Positions 44,022 through 52,985 of a stretch of DNA of 64,000 nucleotides are shown here, one piece after another. Source of the DNA: G963692885 sp964658655 (GTDB lineage Bacteria > Acidobacteriota > Terriglobia > Terriglobales > Acidobacteriaceae); contig CAZZZL010000004.1 in the NCBI GenBank assembly GCA_964658655.1, forward strand, positions 62,001 to 126,000. Reading direction: 5' to 3'. The translations under genes and the position numbers were made by a program. The stretch's first letter is position 1; every line of letters starts with the position of its first letter. A model generated the notes under the pieces. That model was given only the letters and a program-made list of their open reading frames with translations. It had not been told where the DNA came from and made no database searches.

Positions 44022-44611
44022 TTAAGCTTCTCTACAGTCGACAAACCATGCCACTTTAGATAAGTGGCTACATCTAATTAGTTAATTTGTAAGTCGGGCT
44101 CTTATTGCCTGAACATCTACGTAAGTACTGGTTACTGCCCGATAGAGGCACTTCCAGAACCAAAGCGACTATGCCACGCGCTCATTACGATAGGAATGCC
44201 TCTCTCAGGGAGTGCGCCATCACCCCGACGTTCACCGGCTGGCCCAACAGGACTACCCATAGGTGTTATGTCTCAGCGGCCTGGTTCAGCCCAGGCTTCC
44301 TATTCCATCTGTCGAACCGACTCCTCTACGTACTCGCAATACAGTACTTAGTCCGTAAATTTACCTATCCATCTCACTTAGTCACCACGCAAACTATCCG
44401 GAGTAACTACCGCTTTCCGCCGATGTAACGCTTAAATGCAGGCGTTGCCTCTTTAGTGGCATTCGGGGATCGGTATGCCAACCCCATAATGGTGAGCGTG
44501 CGGTCACTATGGAGATTTCCAGAACCGCCAGGCTCCTTGAGCCCGTTCCACCATCCGCTATCCGCACGCCACGTTCTTTCAGCGCACGGTGAACCGCAGC
44601 AAGGCCGCCCA
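44022..44611. other. non-coding stretch between the RiPP genes and the sedolisin-like gene
   Basis: No convincing gene is seen. An AT-rich patch with CTAATTAGTTAATT lies near 44074-44087, and a perfect 6-bp hairpin (CCACTT-TAGAT-AAGTGG) lies at 44051-44067. Both sit upstream of the minus-strand precursor and are plausible promoter or operator elements. The right part should hold the promoter of the sedolisin-like gene. Confidence 0.4.
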
Positions 44612-47600
44612 ATGAAAGCAGACAGGACACACATGTTACGAACTCTGACGATCGCCTCGAAAGCAACCAGGCATACTTCCACCCTGGCCGCAGCCGTGGC
44701 CGCGCTCCTCTCGCCTGCACTTTCATCCGCGCAGGTCTTGCCCAGGATCACCAGTCCGGTGGAAGACGCAGCGATGGTCACCCTCAAGGGCAATACCCAT
44801 CCGCTCGCCAAGGCTCAATTCGATCGCGGCCCCGTCGAGGAGTCGACCTCAGGCAGGATGCTGCTGGTATTGAAGCGCAGTCCGCAGCAGGACCAGGCCC
44901 TGCGCGCCTTCGTCGAGAGCCAGCATGATCAGGGTTCGACCAACTTCCGTAAGTGGCTTACGCCCGAGCAGTTCGGAGAGAAGTTCGGTGTCGCCGACTC
45001 TGACATCGCCACTGTGAGTGACTACCTGCAGAGCCATGGCTTTGAGGTTGGCCGCGTGTATGCCAACAAGATGGCCATCGAAGTGACTGGCACAGCCGGA
45101 CAGCTCCGCGACACCTTCCAGACGCAGATTCACAGCTACAACATCCACGGTCAGCAATACTTCGCGAACGCCAGCGACCCCAAGATCCCCTCTGCGCTTG
45201 CGCCGGTCGTCGCAGGATTCGCCTCGCTGAACAACATCCGTGCCGTCACTTCGAATCGCCAGCCAGCGACGTCGCTCGCAGCAACATTAGAGCCGAAAAC
45301 GCATCGCTTCAAGCCGGAATTCACAGGCAGCAACAGCAGCGGTGCCTATTACCTTGTTGCTCCAGCAGATTTGCAGAAGATTTATGACATTCCCCCGTAT
45401 GTGATTGCGGGCGGTCAGCCGACAACCACTCTGAGCGGAACCGGCGTAACTGTCGGCGTCATCAATGACGCGCAGATCAACGTCAACCTGGTCACCCAGT
45501 ATCAGACCCTCGGCGGCCTCCCAGTGAATGCGCCGGTTGAAATCATCGACGGCAATGATCCCATCGATGCCACGCTCAGCAGTGACGCCGTCAGCGCCTA
45601 TGAACAGCTCGAGCTGGTCAGCGCAGCAGCTCCAGGCGCCACACTCTATTACTACGGATCAGGTGACACGGACTATGACACCGGAATCGACTTCGCCGTC
45701 ATCCGCGCAGTCCAGGACAATGCTGCTTCCGTCCTCGTCACCAGCGCGCAGAGCTGCGAGTCCGCCCTGGGCGCAAGCGGCAACTACTTCATTTACGGTG
45801 AGTGGCTGCAGGCAGCTGCACAGGGAATTACAGTTGTGGCCGCTACCGGTGACTCCGGCTCCGCAGCCTGCGACACACCAGGATCAGCAACGACTACCGG
45901 CGGCCTGGCCGTCAATGGTTACGCCTCGACTCCCTACGACACCGCGGTAGGCGGCACGGACTTTTACTACGGTTCCAAGACCGGCGGTCCCACATACTGG
46001 GGATCGACCACCCAGAACAACAATTTCTTCGAGTCCGCCCTTGGCTACATTCCGGAGCAGGCCTGGAACGACAGCATCATCAACGCTGCAGATCCCAATC
46101 CGTCCAATCTGCCCTCAGCTGTTTACGGTGGTGGCGGCGGCTACAGCACTATAGGCAGCTACACCGAATTCGGTACAGTCGGCTCGCCCTATCCCATTCA
46201 ACCCTGGCAAAGCAGCTTCGTTACTGGCACAGCACGCGCTATCCCGGACGTTGCCTTCTTCGCCGGCAACAATTACAACTCGGCTCAATACGCAGTGTGC
46301 GCAGCTCCCGGCGACTGCATTCTGAATAATGGCGTTGTTTCTTCAGTCACCCAGCAGGGCGGCACCGCCGGTGCGGCCGGCGTCTTTGCCGGCATCATCG
46401 CAGACGTCGTCCAGAAGATGGGTGCACGCCAGGGTAATGTCAACCCCACGCTCTACGCGCTTCACTCCACCGCCAACATTTATCACGACACGACGGTCGG
46501 TTCTAACTCGATGGATTGCACTGCCGGCACAGGTTGCAACGGAACAAATCTTGTCGCCGGCACACCCAGTGCAAACGCATACCTCGCCAAAGCCAGTTGG
46601 GACGCGGCCACCGGCCTCGGCAGCGTCGATGCTGGAAAACTGATCGCAGCATGGACCAGTCTCGCCACCAAAACGACCACCACCGCACTCACCATCACAG
46701 CCTATCCCGGGGGTCCGGCAGTTACGAAGACGGTCCACGGCACCGGGCTGGCCTTCTATACACGCGTTTCTCCCACCAGCGGGACAGGCACCCCCACTGG
46801 CAACGTAGCCCTTAATACCAGCAGCCCCCTGCCCGACTACGGATCCATCACCACTCTGCCTCTAGTGAGTGGCCAGGGCGTATCGCTGCAGAATTACTTT
46901 CTCCCCGGCGGCACCTATAACGTAACCGCCTCTTATCCCGGAGATACCACCTACGAGGCGTCCACCAGCCCTGCGATTCCAATCACCGTCACACCGGAAG
47001 CCTCGCAGCTGGAAATCATCTCCAGCATCCCCGCCTCCGGTGGAACAGCTCCCTATGGCTCGCCCGTGAGCATCACAATCGAGCCTTACAGCCTTACCAA
47101 GAGCAATGTTTCTACGCCGACCGGTACCATCTCCGTCTTCAACGGCGGCACCTATCCCATCCAGATCCTCCCGCTCAACGCGGAGGGAGCCGCAACCTTT
47201 TACAGCACCATCCTGACGCAGGGCTCTTACAGCTTCACCTTCAAATACTCAGGAGACCCCAGCTACGCACCCAGCCAGATTGTCGCGGGGTTCCCGTTGA
47301 CGGTCGGTGTCGGCAACTCCGTAACCACCCTGTCTGAAAGCTCCTCCACGGCAACCGGAACAGGCTTCGGCAATGGCACAGTCACCATCTCGGCGACTGT
47401 CGCGAACGCCGGCTCAGGCTATACCGGTCTCGCGCCAACAGGTACGGTGACCTTCAATACCAACCCCGTCAAGACGGTCACTCTTGTCCCGGGCTTCAAC
47501 ACGGGCAACCAGGCGGTAGGGGTCGCTACTACCACTGTTTCCAATATCCAGGTTCCCCGGAACGGTGCAGCTCTCACAGCCACCTACTCAGGCGATGGTA

Positions 47601-49093
47601 ACTACGCCGGGTCTACGAGCAATTCCCTTCCGCTCGGAGCCACCACCACAATCTATGTGCTGGGGAGTACAGTCACCATCACCCCGAACGCGACAACAGT
47701 CGCTGCGAACGGTACTCTTTCCATTACCGCAAACGTTAGGGTCGCTGGCTTAGCGTCGGCGGGAAATGTCTCGTTCTACGCGAATGGAATTCTTCTGAAT
47801 GCGACCCCGCTCGCCGTCACAGGCGGTTCAGGTACGTATACCGTGCCACTGGTGAACAACTATCTGCCCATCGTGACTGGAACCGTCAAACTCACCGCAG
47901 TCTTCACCCCGGCATCAGGTCTCGCTTCGCCTTCGACATCCGGCGGAGTCAACATAACCATCACCGACGACCGCACGAATTCCGACTTCTCCATCAGCAC
48001 CGACTTCACCACGCAGACCCTGTCGCCTACTTCGAGCAACAGCTACTTCCAGGCGCAGGTGACCTCAATCGCCAACTTCGCGGCGCTCAATTTCCCAATC
48101 ACCCTGTCCTGCACGACACCTGCAGGCAGCAACCTCAACTGCATCTTCCCTGACAGCACCAACACGAACCAAAGCACCATCACCGTCAACGTAGGCGCCG
48201 CGGGCGTTGTGCTGACACCGGTAAAGGTAAGCGGCTTCCCCTCCGTCGTCACGGCTGTCACTGTTCCTCAACAGCCTCTGCAGGAAAAATGGTGGTTCCT
48301 GGGTGGTGGCTCTACCCTGGCATGCGTAATCATCTTCGGCATTCCCGCACGGCGTAAAGGCTGGCAGGGCATGCTCACCATCCTGGTCTGCGCCGCGTTC
48401 GTTACCTCCTCCATCACCGGATGCGGTGGCACCTCCCTCTCGCAGAGTCTTGCGAAGAGCGGCAGTTCCACCCTGCTGGGCGGCAGCAACCTGAACGGAA
48501 CCGCGAACGCCACCGGTGGCGGTGTAGCCTCGAACCTCGTGACTCCCGGCAAATACCAGGTCGTCATCACCGGCACATCCACCACGAACAACACCACGCT
48601 CATCCACAACACGCCGGTCAATGTCGTGGTCTCCTCCACGCCTACCCTACCGAACGGCACCTATACGCTGACGAGCATCAACAGCCAGCTCCTCGTCACC
48701 GACTTGAACTCGAACGCAACCCCGGGAACGTCACTCGTCCAGGAGGCGGTCGACTCAACAACTGACCAGCAGTGGATCTTCACCTACCAGTCGGGCGGTT
48801 ACTACACCATCACCAGCGCCGCGCACCCCGGCCTCTACGTGACAGAAGCAAGCGCGCCGGGCAGCGGTACCAACGCTACTCTGCAGACAGCAACCGGAGA
48901 TTCTTCACAGCTCTGGGCGTTCAGTCTTGTCGAAGGCGGCTATGAAGTCATCAACGGAAATCCAGTGTCAAACGGCAGCACTCCGGGCGTACTGGATGAC
49001 AACGCTTTCGGCGCCACTCCCGGCACAACCGTCCTCGTGTATCCGCAGAAGGACATAACCCAGGCCGTCAACCAGACCTGGTACATCCACTAG
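44612..49093 (+). CDS. secreted pseudo-sedolisin (S53-like) with Ig-type repeats and C-terminal ricin-type domain
   Basis: This is a giant exported protein (about 1493 residues from ATG 44612; ATG 44633 is an alternative; the frame is open from 44456). After the signal peptide comes a pro-kumamolisin activation domain (ITSPVEDAAMVTLKGNTHPLA... and FRKWLTPEQFGEKFGVADSDI). The S53-like core follows, with oxyanion Asp in VVAATGDSGSAAC and calcium-site features IYHDTTVGSN and WDAATGLGSVD. The catalytic Ser of the GGTS motif is Ala (GGTAGAAG, codon 46367-46369), and the Glu/Asp pair is replaced by Ser and Gln near AYEQLELVSAAAPGA. So it is probably not a peptidase. Four or five Ig-like repeats, a two-helix membrane segment with GCGG, and a C-terminal ricin-type beta-trefoil (QQW, QLW, QTW motifs) follow. 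Confidence 0.85.
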   Translation: MKADRTHMLRTLTIASKATRHTSTLAAAVAALLSPALSSAQVLPRITSPVEDAAMVTLKGNTHPLAKAQFDRGPVEESTSGRMLLVLKRSPQQDQALRAFVESQHDQGSTNFRKWLTPEQFGEKFGVADSDIATVSDYLQSHGFEVGRVYANKMAIEVTGTAGQLRDTFQTQIHSYNIHGQQYFANASDPKIPSALAPVVAGFASLNNIRAVTSNRQPATSLAATLEPKTHRFKPEFTGSNSSGAYYLVAPADLQKIYDIPPYVIAGGQPTTTLSGTGVTVGVINDAQINVNLVTQYQTLGGLPVNAPVEIIDGNDPIDATLSSDAVSAYEQLELVSAAAPGATLYYYGSGDTDYDTGIDFAVIRAVQDNAASVLVTSAQSCESALGASGNYFIYGEWLQAAAQGITVVAATGDSGSAACDTPGSATTTGGLAVNGYASTPYDTAVGGTDFYYGSKTGGPTYWGSTTQNNNFFESALGYIPEQAWNDSIINAADPNPSNLPSAVYGGGGGYSTIGSYTEFGTVGSPYPIQPWQSSFVTGTARAIPDVAFFAGNNYNSAQYAVCAAPGDCILNNGVVSSVTQQGGTAGAAGVFAGIIADVVQKMGARQGNVNPTLYALHSTANIYHDTTVGSNSMDCTAGTGCNGTNLVAGTPSANAYLAKASWDAATGLGSVDAGKLIAAWTSLATKTTTTALTITAYPGGPAVTKTVHGTGLAFYTRVSPTSGTGTPTGNVALNTSSPLPDYGSITTLPLVSGQGVSLQNYFLPGGTYNVTASYPGDTTYEASTSPAIPITVTPEASQLEIISSIPASGGTAPYGSPVSITIEPYSLTKSNVSTPTGTISVFNGGTYPIQILPLNAEGAATFYSTILTQGSYSFTFKYSGDPSYAPSQIVAGFPLTVGVGNSVTTLSESSSTATGTGFGNGTVTISATVANAGSGYTGLAPTGTVTFNTNPVKTVTLVPGFNTGNQAVGVATTTVSNIQVPRNGAALTATYSGDGNYAGSTSNSLPLGATTTIYVLGSTVTITPNATTVAANGTLSITANVRVAGLASAGNVSFYANGILLNATPLAVTGGSGTYTVPLVNNYLPIVTGTVKLTAVFTPASGLASPSTSGGVNITITDDRTNSDFSISTDFTTQTLSPTSSNSYFQAQVTSIANFAALNFPITLSCTTPAGSNLNCIFPDSTNTNQSTITVNVGAAGVVLTPVKVSGFPSVVTAVTVPQQPLQEKWWFLGGGSTLACVIIFGIPARRKGWQGMLTILVCAAFVTSSITGCGGTSLSQSLAKSGSSTLLGGSNLNGTANATGGGVASNLVTPGKYQVVITGTSTTNNTTLIHNTPVNVVVSSTPTLPNGTYTLTSINSQLLVTDLNSNATPGTSLVQEAVDSTTDQQWIFTYQSGGYYTITSAAHPGLYVTEASAPGSGTNATLQTATGDSSQLWAFSLVEGGYEVINGNPVSNGSTPGVLDDNAFGATPGTTVLVYPQKDITQAVNQTWYIH

Positions 49094-49131
49094 CCCGCGC
49101 GCTCGGCGGACTTTCAACGTCCCTCGTAACC

Positions 49132-49173
49132 CCGGTCGTCGGCCTCGCACAGGCTGACGACCGGTTTCTTTTT
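49132..49173 (+). terminator. strong rho-independent terminator
   Basis: A 14-bp stem (49132-49145 with 49151-49164, one G-T pair) closes a 5-base loop and is followed by TTTCTTTTT. It lies 38 nt after the stop of the sedolisin-like gene and should end its transcript. Confidence 0.92.
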
Positions 49174-49328
49174 CCGCAGATCCTATTTCAAATGACAGAT
49201 GGGCGGCCTGCAATTCCTGGCCCTGCAAATTTGTGAATTTAACCGCTTCGCCGGTCCCCTGAGGCCTTACTATCACTCCTGACCCCCAAATCGTCGATCA
49301 AGGCGAAGGGGTCGAGGAAAGCACACCA

Positions 49329-50540
49329 TTGAATCCGACCACCGCACCCATTCAATCAGCCCAGCCTCCCGCTCATGTTGACGCTGGATCCCAGAATCGT
49401 CCCAGCCGCCTTCTGTCCCTCGACCTCCTGCGCGGACTCGACATCGGCTTCATGATCCTCGTCAACGACAACGCGGATGAGCGGGCCTATTGGCCACTCA
49501 AGCACGCCGAATGGAATGGCTTCACCCCTACCGATCTCGTCTTTCCGACATTCCTGTTTCTGGTCGGCATCTCGACTGTGCTCTCTCTCTCCTCCCGCAT
49601 CGCCCAGGGCGCTTCAAAGGCGAACCTGCTCTTCCACGTCGTCCGACGCGCCATCATCCTCTATATCCTCGGGCTGATCGTCAACAGCTTCCCCTTCTTC
49701 CACCTGCACAGCATGCGTTTCTATGGGGTACTGCCGCGCATCGCCATCTGCTATCTGGTCGTCGGCGCCCTCTACCTCATCAGTCCGGGCTGGCGCAGCA
49801 AAGCCGCCATCGCCGTTTCCGCGCTCGTCGGCTACTGGCTACTCATGCGCTTTGTACCTGTTCCCGGCTACGGTATCCCCACCCACGATGTGCCGCTCCT
49901 CGATAAAGATGGCAATCTCGCAGCCTGGATCGACCGGCAGATTTTCTCGGCCTCGCACCTATACGAACAGACACGCGACCCGGAAGGTCTGCTCAGTACC
50001 ATCCCCGCCCTCGGAACAGCTTTGCTCGGTATGCTGACCGGCATCTGGCTCCGTACCAGCCGCACCTTGAAGGAAAAAGCTACCGGCATCGCTATCGCTG
50101 GTGCCAGTTCTGTCCTTCTTGGCTATCTGTGGAATTTCACCTTCCCGCTGAACAAAAAGCTCTGGACCAGTTCGTTCGTTCTGTTTGCGGGCGGTCTCAG
50201 CATGCTGCTGCTCGCACTTTCCGTCTGGGTCATCGACATTCCTAGCGCCAAAGAGCCAAAGCCGGAACGCTCCCGCCGCTCCAATTACTTCTGGCCACTC
50301 CTGGTCTTCGGCACCAACGCCATTACCGCGTATGTCATCTCGGAACTGCTCGCTGCGGGCGTACCTCACCTTCACGCCGCTGGAAAACCGGATATCTTCG
50401 CAGCCTTCTACCACCTCATCTTGAAGGTCGTTCCCAATGACCCGGCCCTTTCATCATTAATCTATTCACTCTGTTACGTCCTGCTCTGCTGGATACCGGT
50501 CTATTTCCTCTACCGCCGCAAAATTTTCATCAAGATCTAA
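49329..50540 (+). CDS. multi-pass acyltransferase-like membrane protein (NagX/heparan N-acetyltransferase-like, DUF5009)
   Basis: This is a 403-residue inner-membrane protein with about 10 helices. A TTG start at 49329 follows GAGGAAAG with good spacing; no better ATG precedes the conserved region. RLLSLDLLRGLDIGFMILVNDNADERAYWPLKHAEWNGFTPTDLVFPTFLFLVGIS is the signature of the family related to lysosomal HGSNAT, in which acetyl-CoA is used to acetylate sugars across a membrane. VRRAIILYILGLIVNSFPFFHL and RFYGVLPRIAICYLVVGALYLI continue it. It lies downstream of a strong terminator and so has its own promoter. It may modify amino-sugars in glycan uptake. Confidence 0.85.
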   Translation: MNPTTAPIQSAQPPAHVDAGSQNRPSRLLSLDLLRGLDIGFMILVNDNADERAYWPLKHAEWNGFTPTDLVFPTFLFLVGISTVLSLSSRIAQGASKANLLFHVVRRAIILYILGLIVNSFPFFHLHSMRFYGVLPRIAICYLVVGALYLISPGWRSKAAIAVSALVGYWLLMRFVPVPGYGIPTHDVPLLDKDGNLAAWIDRQIFSASHLYEQTRDPEGLLSTIPALGTALLGMLTGIWLRTSRTLKEKATGIAIAGASSVLLGYLWNFTFPLNKKLWTSSFVLFAGGLSMLLLALSVWVIDIPSAKEPKPERSRRSNYFWPLLVFGTNAITAYVISELLAAGVPHLHAAGKPDIFAAFYHLILKVVPNDPALSSLIYSLCYVLLCWIPVYFLYRRKIFIKI

Positions 50541-50925
50541 GCCGGACCGCGATGGCTCGCCGCGAATGAACTCGATGCGCCATTGCATTGACTGGCATCA
50601 GATTCGAGATGCACCATGTACCAGGAGCACGCCCACCCGGCGTGCTCTTTTCCTTCCGCATTACATCGGCATACGGCAGACTTTGTCGATCCTGAAGGAT
50701 CCAGACCTAAGCCAATCTTGTAGATGTTCCGAATCCCGAACATCATTCCGAATGTGCGTCTCCCATGCATCAGCATCGAGTCGACACTTGGCGAACTGCG
50801 CACGGATAGTTCCCCTTGCGACAAGTAAATGAGGGCGAAAAGCACGATGTTCGCTTCAGGCCATCTCCACGCGTGCCAGAATGATCGACGATCTAAATAC
50901 CAATGGGTTCAACACGGGCTTCTTC

Positions 50926-51445
50926 ATGGTTCATTAGCTGTTTATTGATGAGAGCTATGACGAAAAGCGCCACCTCTTCGTCCTAGCATGCTGCATTGGA
51001 AGTAGCAACCGATGGCAGCGATTCGAGAACCGATAGAGAAGATTCAGTTGTGGTCAATCAAGAACTGGAGGCTCGGCAGCGTCCCACCATAAGCGGGTAG
51101 CTTGCTAGTGAATGCGCAGGATTCGGCAACGACTTTAACGGTCGGAACATTGAAGAGCAGAAGCGATTGATTCGACATCTTTCGGGCCAGTATCGTTGTG
51201 CTCATGCAGGCTGTGAGATAGACCGTCGTGCTGGAGGATGTGCGTACGACCTGGCGTGCGCGACTGGAACTCACTCATGCTCAATGCATTCAATTCCATC
51301 AAGCACAAGGTCAAAGCCGTACTATGCAGACATATTTGTGACAATTGAGCCAAGACCGTCGAAGGAGTGCTTGCCGCTTCAACTAGCAGATTTTCTAGCC
51401 CGTAAATTTTTTCAAGGATCGCTACACCCAGCTATTCGGGAGTGA
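50926..51445 (+). pseudogene. degenerate DUF3800 gene
   Basis: Three frames must be joined to follow a DUF3800 protein. ATG 50926 is interrupted after three codons by TAG, then LFIDESYDEKRHLFVLACCIG...WQRFEN matches the family N-terminus. The next frame gives VVVNQELEARQRPTISG and, after a stop, LASECAGFGNDFNGRNIEEQKRLI. A third gives WNSLMLNAFNSIKHKV. The last gives FVTIEPRPSKECLPLQLADFLARKFF, the typical family end. Multiple stops and frameshifts, and a likely internal deletion, show it is dead. DUF3800 genes often travel with mobile DNA. It is not credible as a functional gene unless sequence errors are numerous. Confidence 0.75.
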
Positions 51446-52396
51446 TCGCCGTAGAGAAGGCCTCAGTCTTTTACTGCAAAGCCGGGTGGGCGTTTCTCTG
51501 CGCGCGCTGGCCAGGAGTCACATTGCAGAGCTGCTTGACTAAAACCTGCCAAAACGAATGTAAGTAAAGAGTTGCTGTGCTTACACTATGCCCCGCAAGC
51601 CTTCGATTGTTTCCGTCTGAGTATCCCCAACCAGGGACACGCCAGCGAGTGCGCTTGATGCGCCTGTGCGGGTAGCGGCGCTCCCTAGGAAATTATGCTG
51701 TAGACGGCTAGCTCATCCGTGTAAGGAGTCATTGCGGCAATCAAAAACTCTCAGACATGTCCTCATACCATCTTTGCATCAAGACCTCCGGCAAACTCGG
51801 CGACAACGCGACAGCCATACCGAAAACCCGCATCATCTTATGATCGCGAAGCATTGGTCGACCAGTGCCTTCCTGCGATTTTCGCTGTTGTACCTCTCGT
51901 CTAACTCCACTGAGGAAGGCTTTGTTTAAATCTCCTCAACCATCAGCGTGTAGATATTTTCAGCCATGCCCCATGCGGTTACACGTCAATTCCGTTTCAC
52001 GCTGGAGGTGGTTGACGGGAAAATCCGGCCCCAGCATTGTCGTAAGCAAAATTTAAGGCCAGGCACACGATAGTGTCGCGTTCGACCGCGCACTTATCGC
52101 ACACGGTATGGCCGCGATGCAAACGAGATTTGACGATGTGATTCGGTCCAACTTCGTCGGTCGGAAACTTTGCCTTCAAGTCGGCAGTGGTACACCTCTG
52201 ATTTCCAGCGAATGTTCCTTCTTGCGAGTACGTGCAAGCAGGCGAGTAGGCCAGGCCAAGCGCTTATTTGTTGCCCAAGAGACAAAGAGTTGGCGGAACG
52301 GTCGGCACCGGGAATCCAGAGACAAAGCCAACGTGTCCATGCCGCTGGTAGTCGCGCAGCGCAGTCAACTCGACCGCTTTTTATGTCACCTTTCTA
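51446..52396. other. gene-poor stretch, nothing recognised
   Basis: Only short overlapping open frames occur, none with a family motif or a convincing ribosome-binding site. One minus-strand frame (about 51997-52179) contains a C-x-x-C pair in a His-rich context but I cannot identify it. Together with the DUF3800 remnant, this looks like a decayed insertion region. Confidence 0.5.
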
Positions 52397-52759
52397 TTAA
52401 AGAACAAATGCCAGGTGGTCCCCCACCTGCACCTCCGTCCGCCCACTCTGCCCTGCCGGCAACTCCAGAATGCTTCGAGTCCTCCATCCTGGAAAGGCTA
52501 CCCGTCCCGGCTTCAGATCAGCAAAGATTCCAGTCACACAGTCGTGCCGGTCTAATCCAATTACATCGATGCTCACCGACATGCCAATCGTATGCACAGC
52601 AGTCGTGGATCTAAATAACATGCCCTCACCCAGCTCCAGATCCGGCCGCCCCAGCAGCCCAACGAGCCGCTCCCACAAGTTTCCTGTGAGTGTTGCCCGG
52701 TCACAGATAGTTCTGCCGTTGCTCTCGTTCCGCACCAGCATAGACCGCTCGCCATTCAA
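52397..52759 (-). CDS. DUF192 family protein
   Basis: This is a 120-residue small beta-barrel protein. TTG 52759 follows GGAG six bases upstream; ATG 52741 is an alternative. The family pattern is ERLVGLLGRPDLELGEGMLF, VHTIGMSVSIDVIGLDRHDCV and ILELPAGQSGRTEVQVGDHLAF. DUF192 is a conserved family of unknown function that often sits beside pilus or secretion genes, and here it is the last gene on the Tad strand, 226 nt after tadC. Its role in pilus assembly is inferred from position only. Confidence 0.85.
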   Translation of the reverse strand: MNGERSMLVRNESNGRTICDRATLTGNLWERLVGLLGRPDLELGEGMLFRSTTAVHTIGMSVSIDVIGLDRHDCVTGIFADLKPGRVAFPGWRTRSILELPAGQSGRTEVQVGDHLAFVL

Positions 52760-52985
52760 GCTTTTCTCCGGTATCCGCGCCGTAGCAAATGTCCAACCTC
52801 ATTCGCCTTTAAAAACTTCCGCATCCGCCGCACAATTCCCAGGTGAAAAGAAGCGAAGTACTCATCAGTACAAAAATCATCGTTGCTTCGTTCATTATTT
52901 GCACCCCGCGCCTGATGAGTGGTTTATCGGCGTCGAGGAGTCGAACTTGAATGCAGGGAAGGCATCCCCGTGAAGTAAGCGACGG

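Noticed and set aside
44105..44428. 107-codon plus-strand ORF before the sedolisin-like gene
   Set aside because: No motif, no ribosome-binding site, and composition unlike coding DNA here.
51997..52179. Possible zinc-finger remnant (C-x-x-C) on the minus strand
   Set aside because: Too short to assign, no second ligand pair and no extended homology by eye.
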